Origin: Bacteroidota bacterium
GTDB lineage: Bacteria; Bacteroidota; Bacteroidia; AKYH767-A; OLB10
Length of the DNA: 38,342 bases
Direction: 5' to 3'
Assembly: GCA_963169675.1 (NCBI GenBank)
Contig: CAUJFJ010000238.1
Coordinates: 1-38,342, forward strand
The notes beneath the pieces are model-generated. The model saw nothing but the letters and a program-made list of their open reading frames with translations, searched no databases and was not told the origin of the DNA. A program made the translations under genes and the position numbers. Numbering within the stretch: position 1 is the first letter of the stretch; every line of letters begins with the position of its first letter. Positions 7,052 through 16,804 of the stretch are shown here, piece after piece.

Positions 7052-8758
7052 ATGGAAAAAAAATGGGTTATTAAGCCCCGAGGAGAGAAGGAAGAAATTG
7101 AAGCGTTGGCAAAACAGCTCAACATTCATCCTATTCTGGTAAATCTGCTGGTACAGCGGGGGCATTCCACCTATGAAAAGGCGAAGGAATTTTTCAGACC
7201 TGAATTAAAAATGCTTCATGATCCTTATCTGATGAAGGATATGGAAAAAGCCATTGCCCGGATTGACAAGGCAATTGCCGGCAAAGAAAAAATCATGGTG
7301 TTCGGTGATTATGATGTGGATGGCACCACCGCTGTTGCATTGGTATATACCTTTCTGAAAAAGAGATATCCATTGGTCGATTTTTACATTCCCGATCGCT
7401 ATAAAGAAGGGTACGGAATTTCTAACCGGGGAATTGAGTGGGCCGATGAGCAGGGAATTTCATTGATCATTGCACTCGATTGCGGAATAAAATCTATTGA
7501 TAAAATAGAGTATGCCAAAACCTTTGGTATCGATTTTATAATTTGCGATCATCACCGGCCCGGAGCCGAATTACCCGATGCAGTTGCTGTGCTTGATCCG
7601 AAGCGAAACGATTGTGAATATCCGTTTAAAGAACTCTCTGGTTGTGGCGTAGGTTTTAAACTTATTCAGGCTTATGTGATGGCACATAAACTAGAGTTTT
7701 CAGAACTGGAAGAATATCTCGATCTGGTTGCTATAAGTATTGCGGCTGATATTGTACCGATTGTAGGTGAAAACAGAATTCTTACTTACTATGGTTTGAA
7801 GCGTCTCAACAGCAAACCCCGTCCCGGTATTAAAGCCATTCTCGATATCAGCGGCAACAGCCGTGAACTCACTGTGAATGATGTGGTATTTACCATTGCT
7901 CCAAGAATTAATGCTGCGGGACGAATTGAAAGCGGCAATGAGGCAGTGGAATTATTGATTTCTGAAAAGCCGGATGAAGCTATGTCGCATGGTGAAGAAA
8001 TAAATAAGAAAAATACCACCCGGAAAAATCTCAATGAAACGATCACACGGGAGGCGATGACTTTGATTGAACAGGACACACATTTTAAAAATCGAAAATC
8101 TACTGTTCTCTACAATCCGAAATGGCACAAAGGTGTAATTGGAATTGTAGCATCTAAACTTACCGATGAATTTTATCGCCCAACCATCATACTAACTAAA
8201 TCGAATGGCGTTGCTGCAGGTTCGGCACGTTCGGTAAAAGACTTTGATATTTACAATGCCATTGAATCGTGCAGCGATTTACTGGATCAGTTTGGTGGTC
8301 ACATGTATGCTGCCGGTCTGACTATGAAGGAAGAAAATATTGAAGCCTTCAAAGACCGTTTTGAAGAAATCGTATGTGCTACCATTGAAGATCGAATGCT
8401 GATTCGTGAAATTGAAATTGATGATGTTATTTCTTTGGGAGACATCAATGCTTCTTTCTTTAATATCCTGAAACAATTTGCTCCCTTCGGGCCCGGTAAC
8501 ATGTCGCCCGTTTTTATGTCACAGGAAGTTTATGACCGTGGTGATGTAAGAGTAGTTGGAAATAATCACTTAAAATTATCGCTGATTCAAAAAGATCAGT
8601 CGCGTAAGGTAGTCGACAGCATTGCATTTCAGCTGGGCAAGCACTTCGACAGAATTTGTGGTAATGAATCTTTTCATGTTTGCTATCACATCGAAGAAAA
8701 TACGTTTAATGGGAGAACCAATCTGCAATTGAATGTGAAAGATATTGCTTTCGATTAA
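7052..8758 (+). CDS. recJ: single-stranded-DNA-specific 5'-3' exonuclease RecJ
   Basis: Degrades single-stranded DNA 5' to 3' in recombination and mismatch repair. Its 568 residues are normal for RecJ. The DHH phosphoesterase core shows FGDYDVDG (84-91), LDCGI (142-146) and CDHH (165-168), which supply the metal-binding aspartates and histidines. The DHHA1 domain shows GSARSVKDFDIY and the GGH motif near 415-417. A C-terminal OB-fold follows with FAPFGPGNMSPVF. The ATG at 7052 follows the promoter at 7008. The stop overlaps that of the convergent gene at 8755 by four bases, and no terminator hairpin is seen between them. Confidence 0.96.
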   Translation: MEKKWVIKPRGEKEEIEALAKQLNIHPILVNLLVQRGHSTYEKAKEFFRPELKMLHDPYLMKDMEKAIARIDKAIAGKEKIMVFGDYDVDGTTAVALVYTFLKKRYPLVDFYIPDRYKEGYGISNRGIEWADEQGISLIIALDCGIKSIDKIEYAKTFGIDFIICDHHRPGAELPDAVAVLDPKRNDCEYPFKELSGCGVGFKLIQAYVMAHKLEFSELEEYLDLVAISIAADIVPIVGENRILTYYGLKRLNSKPRPGIKAILDISGNSRELTVNDVVFTIAPRINAAGRIESGNEAVELLISEKPDEAMSHGEEINKKNTTRKNLNETITREAMTLIEQDTHFKNRKSTVLYNPKWHKGVIGIVASKLTDEFYRPTIILTKSNGVAAGSARSVKDFDIYNAIESCSDLLDQFGGHMYAAGLTMKEENIEAFKDRFEEIVCATIEDRMLIREIEIDDVISLGDINASFFNILKQFAPFGPGNMSPVFMSQEVYDRGDVRVVGNNHLKLSLIQKDQSRKVVDSIAFQLGKHFDRICGNESFHVCYHIEENTFNGRTNLQLNVKDIAFD

Positions 8759-9633
8759 TTCCGGGAATCCAATCTTATCCGGTAAATAATTCCGGCTTTA
8801 AACAACAGACTATTTTCCTTTTTAGTCAATGTATTTCCTTCGTTTCTGATTTTAGTTTCACGCAAAAGTGTATGACCTGCTTCCAACATCCCGACAAGGT
8901 GTTTGGTAAAATAATAATCGGCAAAAATGCCAACATGATTGTCGAGGATTTTTACATAGCCTTCACCTTCTGCTAACCGATAAGAATTAGTGATGCTTTT
9001 ATAAGCTACTCCCATGTAAAACGAATTGCTGAAACGATGTTCAAACCGTGCGCTGTTTGGAAACGTTCCAGAGACTAAATTACGGTCGTTGATGCGCCAC
9101 TCAATTCCTGCCAAAGGCACCCAGTAATCACTGAAAAATTCCTTATTAAAATAACATCCGGCCTTGAGCCGCATGTTGCTGCTTACTCTGAAATTCGCCA
9201 ATATTGCACCACCGAATTGAAGCAAATTTTCATCAGATGTTAATTGTTCCCCATTCAATCTGCTCACGATGGTTGCAGTGAACACCACACTTGTATCTTT
9301 CGATTGTATCAGCCAGGTTATCGGAACACCAACACCTTGAAGTGTTAGTGAAAATTTTTCAGCATCGTAATTTAATTCCCGGTTTTCATAGTAACCTCCG
9401 GCAACAATTTTTTGATTGGCACTGATTTTTAATGGCAAAGAAAACGCTGCGGTGCCATACCATTCGACAGGATAATCTCTTCCATTCGATGGAGCGTGCC
9501 ACCCCGAAACAGAAGCAGCATCGAACCAAAATTGTCCCTTAGCATGCATAGAAATACAAAACATAAACAGGCCGAAAAGCCACACTTTCATAAAGCTGGC
9601 AGCAATATTCCTGTTTGCATTACTTTTTTTCAT
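8755..9633 (-). CDS. predicted outer-membrane beta-barrel protein (DUF6268-like)
   Basis: Function unknown. The protein begins with a signal peptide. Either MKKSNANRNIA (9633) or the internal MKVWLFGLFMF (9591) could be the true start; both end the signal at AKGQ. The rest is rich in alternating aromatic and polar residues typical of outer-membrane strands. Segments such as YFNKEFFSDYWVPLAGIEW and FYMGVAYKSITNSYRL resemble what I recall of the Bacteroidota DUF6268 family, an assignment made from memory. The last residues are not a classic terminal aromatic. It converges on recJ and is divergent from the gene at 9663, only 29 bases away. Confidence 0.65.
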   Translation of the reverse strand: MKKSNANRNIAASFMKVWLFGLFMFCISMHAKGQFWFDAASVSGWHAPSNGRDYPVEWYGTAAFSLPLKISANQKIVAGGYYENRELNYDAEKFSLTLQGVGVPITWLIQSKDTSVVFTATIVSRLNGEQLTSDENLLQFGGAILANFRVSSNMRLKAGCYFNKEFFSDYWVPLAGIEWRINDRNLVSGTFPNSARFEHRFSNSFYMGVAYKSITNSYRLAEGEGYVKILDNHVGIFADYYFTKHLVGMLEAGHTLLRETKIRNEGNTLTKKENSLLFKAGIIYRIRLDSRN

Positions 9634-9662
9634 AATTTAGTCAGGTCAAAATACAAATAATA

Positions 9663-10331
9663 ATGAAAACACTACGAACCACCCTATTTAGTTTAATTTG
9701 TTTCTTATCGGTATTCACGGTAAATGCCCAGGATTTCAGTTTTGATATGGAAATGACCGGAGCCAAGATGAAGGAACCCATGTTAATGAAATTGTATTCT
9801 TCAGGCACAAAAATGGTGATTAAACCACAAATTGCAGGTGCTGGCGGCATGTCGGTGTTAGTCGATGAAGCAACAAAAAAGCAATATCTGATGATGGACA
9901 ATGCTGGACAGAAAATGGCTATGGTTATGAATTATACCGATCAGATGAACAAGGCCACAGAAACTGCATCCGATACTAAAATAACTGTGACCAAAGAAAC
10001 AAAAACCATTGATGGCTATAAATGCAAGAAAATAATTGCGGAAAGTGCTGAAAGTAAATCAGATATATGGCTTACAGAAGACCTTGGGATGAATTATGCC
10101 GATTTATATAAAATGATGTCGGCTTCCGGAAACGGACCTCAGGGCAAGAAAAACCAATTGCCTGCAATGAAGGATGTTAAAGGGTTTCCAATAGAAATGA
10201 ACGTAACTGATAAAGCTAAACAGGAAACAATAAATATCCGCATCAAAAATATCAGCAAGACCAAAATCAGTCCATCCATGTTCAGTCTGGAAGGTTACCA
10301 AATGATGGATATGGGCACTCCAAAAAAGTGA
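9663..10331 (+). CDS. secreted DUF4412-like protein
   Basis: Unknown function, predicted periplasmic or outer-membrane-associated. The signal peptide MKTLRTTLFSLICFLS ends at VNAQ near residue 22. The mature part fits the DUF4412 type: FDMEMTGAKM near the start, a central TKETKTIDGYKCKKI block followed by DIWLTEDLG, and a C-terminal PIEMNV segment. It is unusually rich in methionine and lysine. There is no lipobox. It stands alone, divergent from the 8755-9633 gene; no exact promoter box was found in the short gap between them. The next gene has its own promoter at 10403. Confidence 0.75.
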   Translation: MKTLRTTLFSLICFLSVFTVNAQDFSFDMEMTGAKMKEPMLMKLYSSGTKMVIKPQIAGAGGMSVLVDEATKKQYLMMDNAGQKMAMVMNYTDQMNKATETASDTKITVTKETKTIDGYKCKKIIAESAESKSDIWLTEDLGMNYADLYKMMSASGNGPQGKKNQLPAMKDVKGFPIEMNVTDKAKQETINIRIKNISKTKISPSMFSLEGYQMMDMGTPKK

Positions 10332-10402
10332 TAATCAGCAACATATAACACTAATTCGACTGTTTAAATATTAATTTCCGGCTCAGATGTGGCTCTTTCT
10401 GC

Positions 10403-10410
10403 TATCTTTG
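10403..10410 (+). promoter_or_regulatory. -7 box TATCTTTG of the CNNM/CBS gene
   Basis: Exact TAnnTTTG. The surrounding TATCTTTGCACCG is identical to the SRP RNA promoter at 1958-1970, giving a leader of about 14 bases before the ATG at 10429. Confidence 0.7.
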
Positions 10411-10428
10411 CACCGTAATTAACTCTAA

Positions 10429-11742
10429 ATGGCACTCGATCTCTTTATTACTTTTCTTTTACTCTTTTTAAATGGCTTCTTTGTAGCGGCAGAATTTGCA
10501 ATTGTCAAGGTCAGGGCCGCACAAGTTGATCTGAAAGCCAGTACCGGAAGCAGGGTTGGCAGCGTTGCAAAACACATTGTTGATCACCTCGACGCTTATC
10601 TTTCTGCAAACCAGTTAGGAATTACCATGACCAGTCTGGCCCTTGGTTGGTTTGGTGAAGAAGTTTTTTCTGAAATTATCATTCACCTGTTTGCATTCTT
10701 CGGATTAAATCTTGATCCTGCTTCTGCACATCGTGCAGCATTTCCGGCAGCATTCGGTTTGTTAACGGTATTACACATTGTACTTGGTGAATTAGCTCCT
10801 AAAACAATTGCCATTCGCTATCCATTGCGTACAACCATGGCAATTTCATTACCATTACGTTTGTTCTACCTCATCTTCGCGCCACTTATCTGGTTACTAA
10901 ATAACATGGCGAACCTTTTATTGAGAATGATTGGCATTAAACCCACAATAGGTCATGAAATTCATACGGAAGAAGAGTTACGTTTAATTCTTACTGAAAG
11001 TGAAGAAGGTGGAGCCATTAAACAATCGGAGCATGAATTAATTCAGAATGTATTTGAATTTGATGATCGTGTGGTTCGACAAATTCTTGTTCCCCGCACA
11101 AAAATTTCGGCAATCGATATTGATGCAACCAACGATGAAATTTTGAATCTTGTTATTGATGAGCAATTTTCAAGATTCCCTGTTTATAAAGATAACCTGG
11201 ATAATATCATCGGAATTATTCATACCCGTGATTTACTGAAACTGCTTCGTAATAATAACTTCAGTGGTATCACTGCCATTATTCGCCCTGCTTATTTTGT
11301 TCCTTTGACAAAACGTATCAATGAATTACTGCGCGAATTGCAAACGCAGCACATTCAAATGGCAATCATCACCAATGAATTTGGGGGCACCGCAGGGATT
11401 GTTACTATGGAAGATATCATTGAAGAATTGGTTGGTGAAATTCAGGATGAGTACGATGAAGAAAAGCCATCGGTAGAAAAGAAAAACGAACAGGAATTCG
11501 TTGTGAATGCACAAACTTCTATTGGTGATGTAAACGATTTACTTCCTATTGCACTTCCTGAAGGGCCCGAATACGATACCATTTCCGGATTAATGAACTA
11601 CATTTTCGGTCGTATCCCAGCAGTAAATGAAAAACGCATTTTTGGCGGATATGAATTTACAATCCTGAAACGTTTCAAGCATAGTGTTGAAACCGTCCAC
11701 ATGAAAGTGGTGGAAGAAACGCCTGAAGAAACGGAAGATTAA
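10429..11742 (+). CDS. CNNM/DUF21 and CBS domain membrane protein (HlyC/CorC family)
   Basis: Integral inner-membrane protein of the hemolysin C/CorC group; relatives are implicated in magnesium or cobalt efflux. The N-terminal 190 residues form the CNNM domain, with hydrophobic helices near 3-25, 90-120 and 135-160 and the signature NGFFVAAEFAIVKVR. A cytosolic CBS pair follows at about 215-335 (VPRTKISAIDI, FPVYKDNLDNIIGIIHTRDL). Then comes the C-terminal CorC_HlyC transporter-associated domain (residues 350-430, TSIGDVNDLLPIALPEG). The name hemolysin is historical. The DUF1569-like gene begins 28 bases downstream and is probably cotranscribed. It is not obviously the gliding protein GldE, which has a similar layout. 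Confidence 0.9.
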   Translation: MALDLFITFLLLFLNGFFVAAEFAIVKVRAAQVDLKASTGSRVGSVAKHIVDHLDAYLSANQLGITMTSLALGWFGEEVFSEIIIHLFAFFGLNLDPASAHRAAFPAAFGLLTVLHIVLGELAPKTIAIRYPLRTTMAISLPLRLFYLIFAPLIWLLNNMANLLLRMIGIKPTIGHEIHTEEELRLILTESEEGGAIKQSEHELIQNVFEFDDRVVRQILVPRTKISAIDIDATNDEILNLVIDEQFSRFPVYKDNLDNIIGIIHTRDLLKLLRNNNFSGITAIIRPAYFVPLTKRINELLRELQTQHIQMAIITNEFGGTAGIVTMEDIIEELVGEIQDEYDEEKPSVEKKNEQEFVVNAQTSIGDVNDLLPIALPEGPEYDTISGLMNYIFGRIPAVNEKRIFGGYEFTILKRFKHSVETVHMKVVEETPEETED

Positions 11743-11770
11743 TCTTAGCAACTCCAGACAAAATTTCGCC

Positions 11771-12217
11771 ATGCAACATCAGGATCTTTGTCGACCCGAA
11801 ATAAAAGCATCACTAATTGCACGATTTAATAAACTGCATCCCGACTCCAAAGGATTGTGGGGAAAGATGAATGTCTCTCAAATGATGGCACATTGTCAGG
11901 CTCAGCTTCGGGTAGCTTTAGGCGATGAAAAAGTGAAGCAATCACTGATTGGAATGTTGTTTGGAAAACTGGCCAAGAAGAAAGTTCTGGAAGCAAAACC
12001 ATTCAGTAAAAACCTGCCAACTGCACCTTCTTTTATCATTAGAAATAATCCGGAATTTGAGGATGCCAAGAATAAACTGATCGGATTAATAACACGTTTT
12101 AATGCTGATGCCTTAACGGCCGAACCACATCCTTTTTTCGGAAAAATGACAGTTGAAGAGTGGTCAGCAGGTACCTGGAAACATCTCGATCACCACTTGA
12201 AGCAATTCGGAGTCTGA
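11771..12217 (+). CDS. DUF1569/DinB-like small protein
   Basis: 148 residues, function unknown. The sequence WGKMNVSQMMAHCQAQLRVALG near residue 32 and the later HPFFGKMTVEEWSAGTWKHLDHHLKQFG fit DUF1569, a four-helix relative of the DinB/YfiT metal-binding fold. The histidines in MMAHCQ and in KHLDHH are candidate metal ligands. No signal peptide, so it is cytosolic. It follows the CNNM/CBS gene by 28 bases with no promoter between, suggesting one transcript. Its stop lies three bases from the stop of convergent mfd. Confidence 0.8.
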   Translation: MQHQDLCRPEIKASLIARFNKLHPDSKGLWGKMNVSQMMAHCQAQLRVALGDEKVKQSLIGMLFGKLAKKKVLEAKPFSKNLPTAPSFIIRNNPEFEDAKNKLIGLITRFNADALTAEPHPFFGKMTVEEWSAGTWKHLDHHLKQFGV

Positions 12218-12220
12218 TTT

Positions 12221-15200
12221 TCAGGAAGCAGTTTCCTTTACATGCACAACTTGTTGAATCAGTTCTGCAAAAATTTTATTTGCCTGCGCTACTGTACGAA
12301 TTCCAGAAAACGAAATCGAAAGTTTATTATTTTTCTCACTCATTTTAATCCGTTGCGGATTTTTCTGAATGTATCCGATAAGTTCACTGAAAACGGAGGA
12401 ACGATAAAACGAAGATTCCGGATTGGAGACAAAATAACCTTTTAAAATTCCACCTTTAAGAATGATTTTTTCGAATCCAAGCTCCTTGGCTTTCCATCGC
12501 AATTGAATTGCACTCATCAATTCATTTACTTCTTCAGGAACAGGCCCAAAACGATCTTTCAGATTTTTAAGATATGTTGCCAGCTGCGTTTCATTCTCAA
12601 GATCATCGATCTCTTTATAAATATTGAGCCGTTCTGTAATATTAGTAATGTAATCGGACGGAATCAGAATTTCAAGATCGGTATCAATTTGACAGTCGTG
12701 AACAAATACTGACTTTTCTTCACCTTTAAATATATCTTTAAAATCGGTGTCCTTCAACTCCTGAATTGCTTCATCTAAAATCTTATGAAACATTTCGTAA
12801 CCAATTTCCGAAATAAAACCACTTTGTTCACCGCCGAGCATGTTTCCGGCACCACGAATATCAAGATCACGCATGGCTACATTGAATCCGCTTCCCAGAT
12901 CCGAAAATTCTTCAATAGCTTTCAACCGCTGTTTTGCTTCCGGAGTGAGTACACTTAACGGAGGAGCTAACAAATAACAAAATGCCTTTTTATTCGAGCG
13001 CCCTACCCTGCCACGCATCTGATGCAAATCGCTTAATCCAAAATGATGTGCCTGATTAATGATTATGGTATTGGCATTTGAAATATCTATTCCCGATTCA
13101 ATGATGGTTGTTGCAACCAGTACATCCGTTTCACCTTCAATAAAATTGAGGAGTACATTTTCGAGTTGTTCGCCTTCCATCTGACCATGCCCTACTCCTA
13201 TTTTTACATCGGGACAAAGCTTTCGGATCAATGCAGAAATATCATGAATATCCTGTACGCGATTATGAATAAAAAACACCTGTCCACCACGCGCAACTTC
13301 AAACTGAATGGCTTCTTTTATTAATTTCTCACTAAAGGTATGTACTTCGGTTGTCACCGGATAACGATTTGGAGGTGGAGTATTTATAACCGATAAATCA
13401 CGGGCCCCCATCAATGAAAATTGTAATGTTCTTGGAATTGGTGTGGCTGTTAAGGTGAGTGTATCCACATTTACCCGAAGCGCTTTCAGTTTTTCTTTTG
13501 CGGCAACTCCAAATTTTTGTTCTTCATCAATAATTAACAAACCAAGGTCATGAAATTTTATGTCTTTGCTGAGAATACGATGCGTACCAATGACAATATC
13601 GACCTTACCGGATTTCAACTTGTCAATCGTTACCGATTGCTGCGCTGCAGATTTAAAACGATTCAGATAATCGATGGTAACAGGAAAATCTTTTAATCGT
13701 TCAGAAAATGTTTTATAATGTTGCAAGGCAAGAATGGTGGTTGGTACAAGCACGGCTACTTGTTTGCTATCGTTTACCGCTTTGAATGCGGCACGAATGG
13801 CAACTTCAGTTTTACCAAATCCTACATCACCACAAATCAGGCGATCCATTGGATATGGCTTTTCCATGTCCTTCTTCAGATCGTTGGTTGATTTAATCTG
13901 ATCCGGCGTATCTTCATAAATGAATGATGCTTCCAGTTCTGTTTGCAGATAATTATCAGGTTGAAAAGCAAATCCTTTTTGCGACCGGCGTTGTGCATAT
14001 AAAGAAATGAGATCTTTGGCAATATCCTTAACCCGCTTTTTGGTTTTTTGCTTCAGATTTGCCCAGGTGGCTGTACCAAGTTTATTGAGTTTAGGTTGCG
14101 CACCATCTTTTCCGGTAAAACGGGCTATGCGATGTAAGGAGTGAATACTTACATATAGAATATCATTGTCTTTGTAAACAAGTCTGATAGCTTCCTGCGT
14201 TTTTCCATTCACATCCACTTTTTCCAAGCCTGCAAATTTTCCAACACCATGATCAATATGTGTGATAAAATCGCCGGGTTTCAGACTGTATATTTCTTTG
14301 AGCGAAAGTGCTTCGTTTTTACTATAATTCTTTCTTAAACGAAACCTGTGGTACCGGTCGAAAATCTGGTGATCGGTATAGCATGCCATTTTCAAATCAT
14401 CATCAATAAAACCCTGATGTAATGAAAGCAACATTGGTGTAAAACTAATTTCCTTTCCGGGAAGCCTTGCCGGGATTTTTATGTCGTTAAAAAAGGCATA
14501 AATACGTTCAATCTGTTTGGCAGAATCAGCAAATATCAGATTCTGATAACCTGCAGATGCATTTTCAAGAAAGGTTGTTCCTACCAGTTCAAAATTTTTA
14601 TTGAAAGATGGCTGCGGTCGTGATCGGAATGTTAAGGTGTTGGGAGCATTGAACTCAAATTTTGATCCTGATTCAATAATTCTGAAATTCTGAATCAATT
14701 CACGCATGCGATCGGCGCTGTCGAATACCTCATCCGGTTTCCCCGGTATAATAGTGTCATCAGAATCATCATCGTTTACCAATGCGCTGCTGCTGCTTTC
14801 GTTCATTCGCTTCAAACCCGATTGCATCATCTCAAAGGAGTGTTCAGCATCAACACACCAGATAATTGTTTCGGCAGGAATAAATTCTAAAAACGACTGA
14901 TGTTCCTGACTAATTAATTTCGACTGCACATTCGGGATAATGGTGATGTGATTCATGTTCTTCTCCGATAACTGAGTGGAGGGATCAAAAACACGAATCG
15001 ACTCTATAATATCCCCATTGAATTCCATACGATAAGGCAGTTCATTGGCAAAAGAGAATACATCTACAATTCCACCTCGTACCGCAAACTGTCCGGCTTC
15101 AATTACAAAATCACTTCTTTCAAATTGATTCTCATTTAAGAATTCAATAATGAAGTCGACTGATAATTTTTCACCAACCCTTGCTTCCACCGTATTCGAC

Positions 15201-15619
15201 ACCAATGCTTTTTTGGTTACCACCTTTTCCTGAAATGCTTCGGCATAGGTTACAACCGGAAGTGGTTTCAGGTTTTTGCTAAGATGCGTTAATACTTCTG
15301 CGCGAAGCAGTACATTGTTATTATCGAGATATGGGAATGTGTATGGTTTTTTAAGTGATGATGGAAAAAATAATGCCGATCGTTCACCTAAAATATTTTC
15401 AAGGTCATTTAAAAAGTAGGCTGCTTCTTCACGATCGGGAAGTACAAAAACAATTCTGCCTGGAAAAGCTTCATAAAAAGCTGCGGCATATAAGGCATCT
15501 TGAGAACCCGACATCCCCTTAAGGGCAATAACGGGTCGCCCCGATTGCTGCAAAAGAGCATTCAGGTTGCGAAGATGATCGCTTCCTTTTATAATATTAA
15601 ACAGATAACTGAAATCCAC
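12221..15619 (-). CDS. mfd: transcription-repair coupling factor
   Basis: ATP-driven DNA translocase that pushes stalled RNA polymerase off damaged DNA and recruits UvrA. Its 1132 residues match the family. In order they show UvrB-like N-terminal modules (residues 1-330), the RNA-polymerase-interacting domain near 470-540 (PGDFITHIDHGVGKFAGLE) and the helicase motor. The motor has Walker A GDVGFGKTE near 596, DEEQKFGV near 698, TATPIPRTLQ after it, and QMRGRVGRS in the second RecA-like lobe. A C-terminal TRCF domain ends the protein. The start codon is GTG; no ATG is available in frame after the upstream stop. The -7 box at 15677-15684 gives a leader of about 53 bases. It converges on the gene ending at 12217 with no visible terminator. 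Confidence 0.96.
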   Translation of the reverse strand: MDFSYLFNIIKGSDHLRNLNALLQQSGRPVIALKGMSGSQDALYAAAFYEAFPGRIVFVLPDREEAAYFLNDLENILGERSALFFPSSLKKPYTFPYLDNNNVLLRAEVLTHLSKNLKPLPVVTYAEAFQEKVVTKKALVSNTVEARVGEKLSVDFIIEFLNENQFERSDFVIEAGQFAVRGGIVDVFSFANELPYRMEFNGDIIESIRVFDPSTQLSEKNMNHITIIPNVQSKLISQEHQSFLEFIPAETIIWCVDAEHSFEMMQSGLKRMNESSSSALVNDDDSDDTIIPGKPDEVFDSADRMRELIQNFRIIESGSKFEFNAPNTLTFRSRPQPSFNKNFELVGTTFLENASAGYQNLIFADSAKQIERIYAFFNDIKIPARLPGKEISFTPMLLSLHQGFIDDDLKMACYTDHQIFDRYHRFRLRKNYSKNEALSLKEIYSLKPGDFITHIDHGVGKFAGLEKVDVNGKTQEAIRLVYKDNDILYVSIHSLHRIARFTGKDGAQPKLNKLGTATWANLKQKTKKRVKDIAKDLISLYAQRRSQKGFAFQPDNYLQTELEASFIYEDTPDQIKSTNDLKKDMEKPYPMDRLICGDVGFGKTEVAIRAAFKAVNDSKQVAVLVPTTILALQHYKTFSERLKDFPVTIDYLNRFKSAAQQSVTIDKLKSGKVDIVIGTHRILSKDIKFHDLGLLIIDEEQKFGVAAKEKLKALRVNVDTLTLTATPIPRTLQFSLMGARDLSVINTPPPNRYPVTTEVHTFSEKLIKEAIQFEVARGGQVFFIHNRVQDIHDISALIRKLCPDVKIGVGHGQMEGEQLENVLLNFIEGETDVLVATTIIESGIDISNANTIIINQAHHFGLSDLHQMRGRVGRSNKKAFCYLLAPPLSVLTPEAKQRLKAIEEFSDLGSGFNVAMRDLDIRGAGNMLGGEQSGFISEIGYEMFHKILDEAIQELKDTDFKDIFKGEEKSVFVHDCQIDTDLEILIPSDYITNITERLNIYKEIDDLENETQLATYLKNLKDRFGPVPEEVNELMSAIQLRWKAKELGFEKIILKGGILKGYFVSNPESSFYRSSVFSELIGYIQKNPQRIKMSEKNNKLSISFSGIRTVAQANKIFAELIQQVVHVKETAS

Positions 15620-15676
15620 CGGAGTCCAACTGAAATAAGGATAAGGCCGGAAAACATTCCCGACCTTTTACAACGG

Positions 15677-15684
15677 CAAAGATA
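15677..15684 (-). promoter_or_regulatory. -7 box TATCTTTG, mfd
   Basis: Exact TAnnTTTG on the minus strand, between fbp and mfd, showing that mfd has its own promoter. Confidence 0.65.
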
Positions 15685-15700
15685 GTTGAAATAAAACGGT

Positions 15701-16726
15701 TTATTTATGAGAAAAACGTGATATATATTCTTCTACCTGCGCAACCATTTCTGTTGATCCTATGAACAACGGTGTGCGTTGGTGTAAAGAGGAAGGCTGT
15801 AATTCCAAAATTCGGGTTGATCCGTCAGATGCTTTTCCTCCTGCCTGTTCAATAATCCAGGCTAATGGATTACATTCATATAACAAACGCAATTTTCCTT
15901 TCGGAGATTTCGCTGTTGCAGGATACATGTAAATCCCACCCTTTAATAAGTTACGGTGAAAATCTGCTACCAACGAACCGATGTATCGCGAAGAATAAGG
16001 ACGTTTTGTTGCAGCATCCTCAGTCTGACAATACTTAAGATATTGTTTCACTCCCTCCGGGAAATGCACATAATTCCCTTCATTAATGGAATATATTTTT
16101 CCGGTTGAAGGAATTCGCATGTCGGGGTGCGATAAGCAAAATTCACCAATTGAAGGATCCAGTGTAAAGCCATTCACACCTTTGCCGGTGGTGTAAACCA
16201 ACATGGTTGAAGATCCAAAAATGATATATCCTGCAGCAACCTGCTCCGTACCTTTTTGAAGAAAATCACTTTCCTGAATGGCACCGGTTAATGTTGTTCT
16301 GCGGTAGATGGAAAAGATTGTTCCTATGGAAACATTCACATCTATATTGGATGACCCGTCAAGCGGATCAATACAAACTACATACTTGGCATTTTTAGCA
16401 ACTTCTGTGGAAATCGGAACCATTTCTTCATTTTCTTCAGAAGCAACAGCGCAACACTCTCCTCCGGAACTCAGTGCTGAAATAAATTGTTCATTTGCGA
16501 AAACATCTAATTTTTTTTGCTCTTCACCCTGAACATTCGATGAGCCCATGTCTCCCAGAATATCAGCAAGACCTGCTTTGTTAACCTCGCGATTAACAAT
16601 TTTAGCTGCTATACCGATATCGCGCAGCAACCGCGATAATTCGCCTTTTGCATATGGAAAATCGGACTGGCGTTCAATAATAAACTGACCTAAAGTGACT
16701 ACTTTTCTTTTGTAGATAGAATTCAT
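15701..16726 (-). CDS. fbp: class I fructose-1,6-bisphosphatase
   Basis: Hydrolyses fructose-1,6-bisphosphate to fructose-6-phosphate, the key gluconeogenic step. The 341 residues match the class I family. Metal-binding residues are visible in [17 protein letters not shown] (59-74), ASEENEE (95-101) and [12 protein letters not shown] (118-129). The substrate-binding end includes [24 protein letters not shown] and the family's final AGGKASDG block. The ATG at 16726 gives the normal N-terminus. Only a 7/8 promoter match (GATATTTG, 16750-16757) precedes it. It lies upstream of mfd on the same strand, but mfd has its own promoter. Confidence 0.96.
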   Translation of the reverse strand: MNSIYKRKVVTLGQFIIERQSDFPYAKGELSRLLRDIGIAAKIVNREVNKAGLADILGDMGSSNVQGEEQKKLDVFANEQFISALSSGGECCAVASEENEEMVPISTEVAKNAKYVVCIDPLDGSSNIDVNVSIGTIFSIYRRTTLTGAIQESDFLQKGTEQVAAGYIIFGSSTMLVYTTGKGVNGFTLDPSIGEFCLSHPDMRIPSTGKIYSINEGNYVHFPEGVKQYLKYCQTEDAATKRPYSSRYIGSLVADFHRNLLKGGIYMYPATAKSPKGKLRLLYECNPLAWIIEQAGGKASDGSTRILELQPSSLHQRTPLFIGSTEMVAQVEEYISRFSHK

Positions 16727-16804
16727 GGTTTTATTTAAAATTTCTTTGGCAAATATCGGAAATAAATGAAGGGCTGTAAAGTACTATCTTTAATGGAATC
16801 TAAA

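Noticed and set aside
15550-15645. Short overlapping frame (MFSGLILISVG...) at the mfd start as leader peptide
   Set aside because: About 22 codons in another frame with no supporting signal; mfd's GTG start after its own promoter explains the region.
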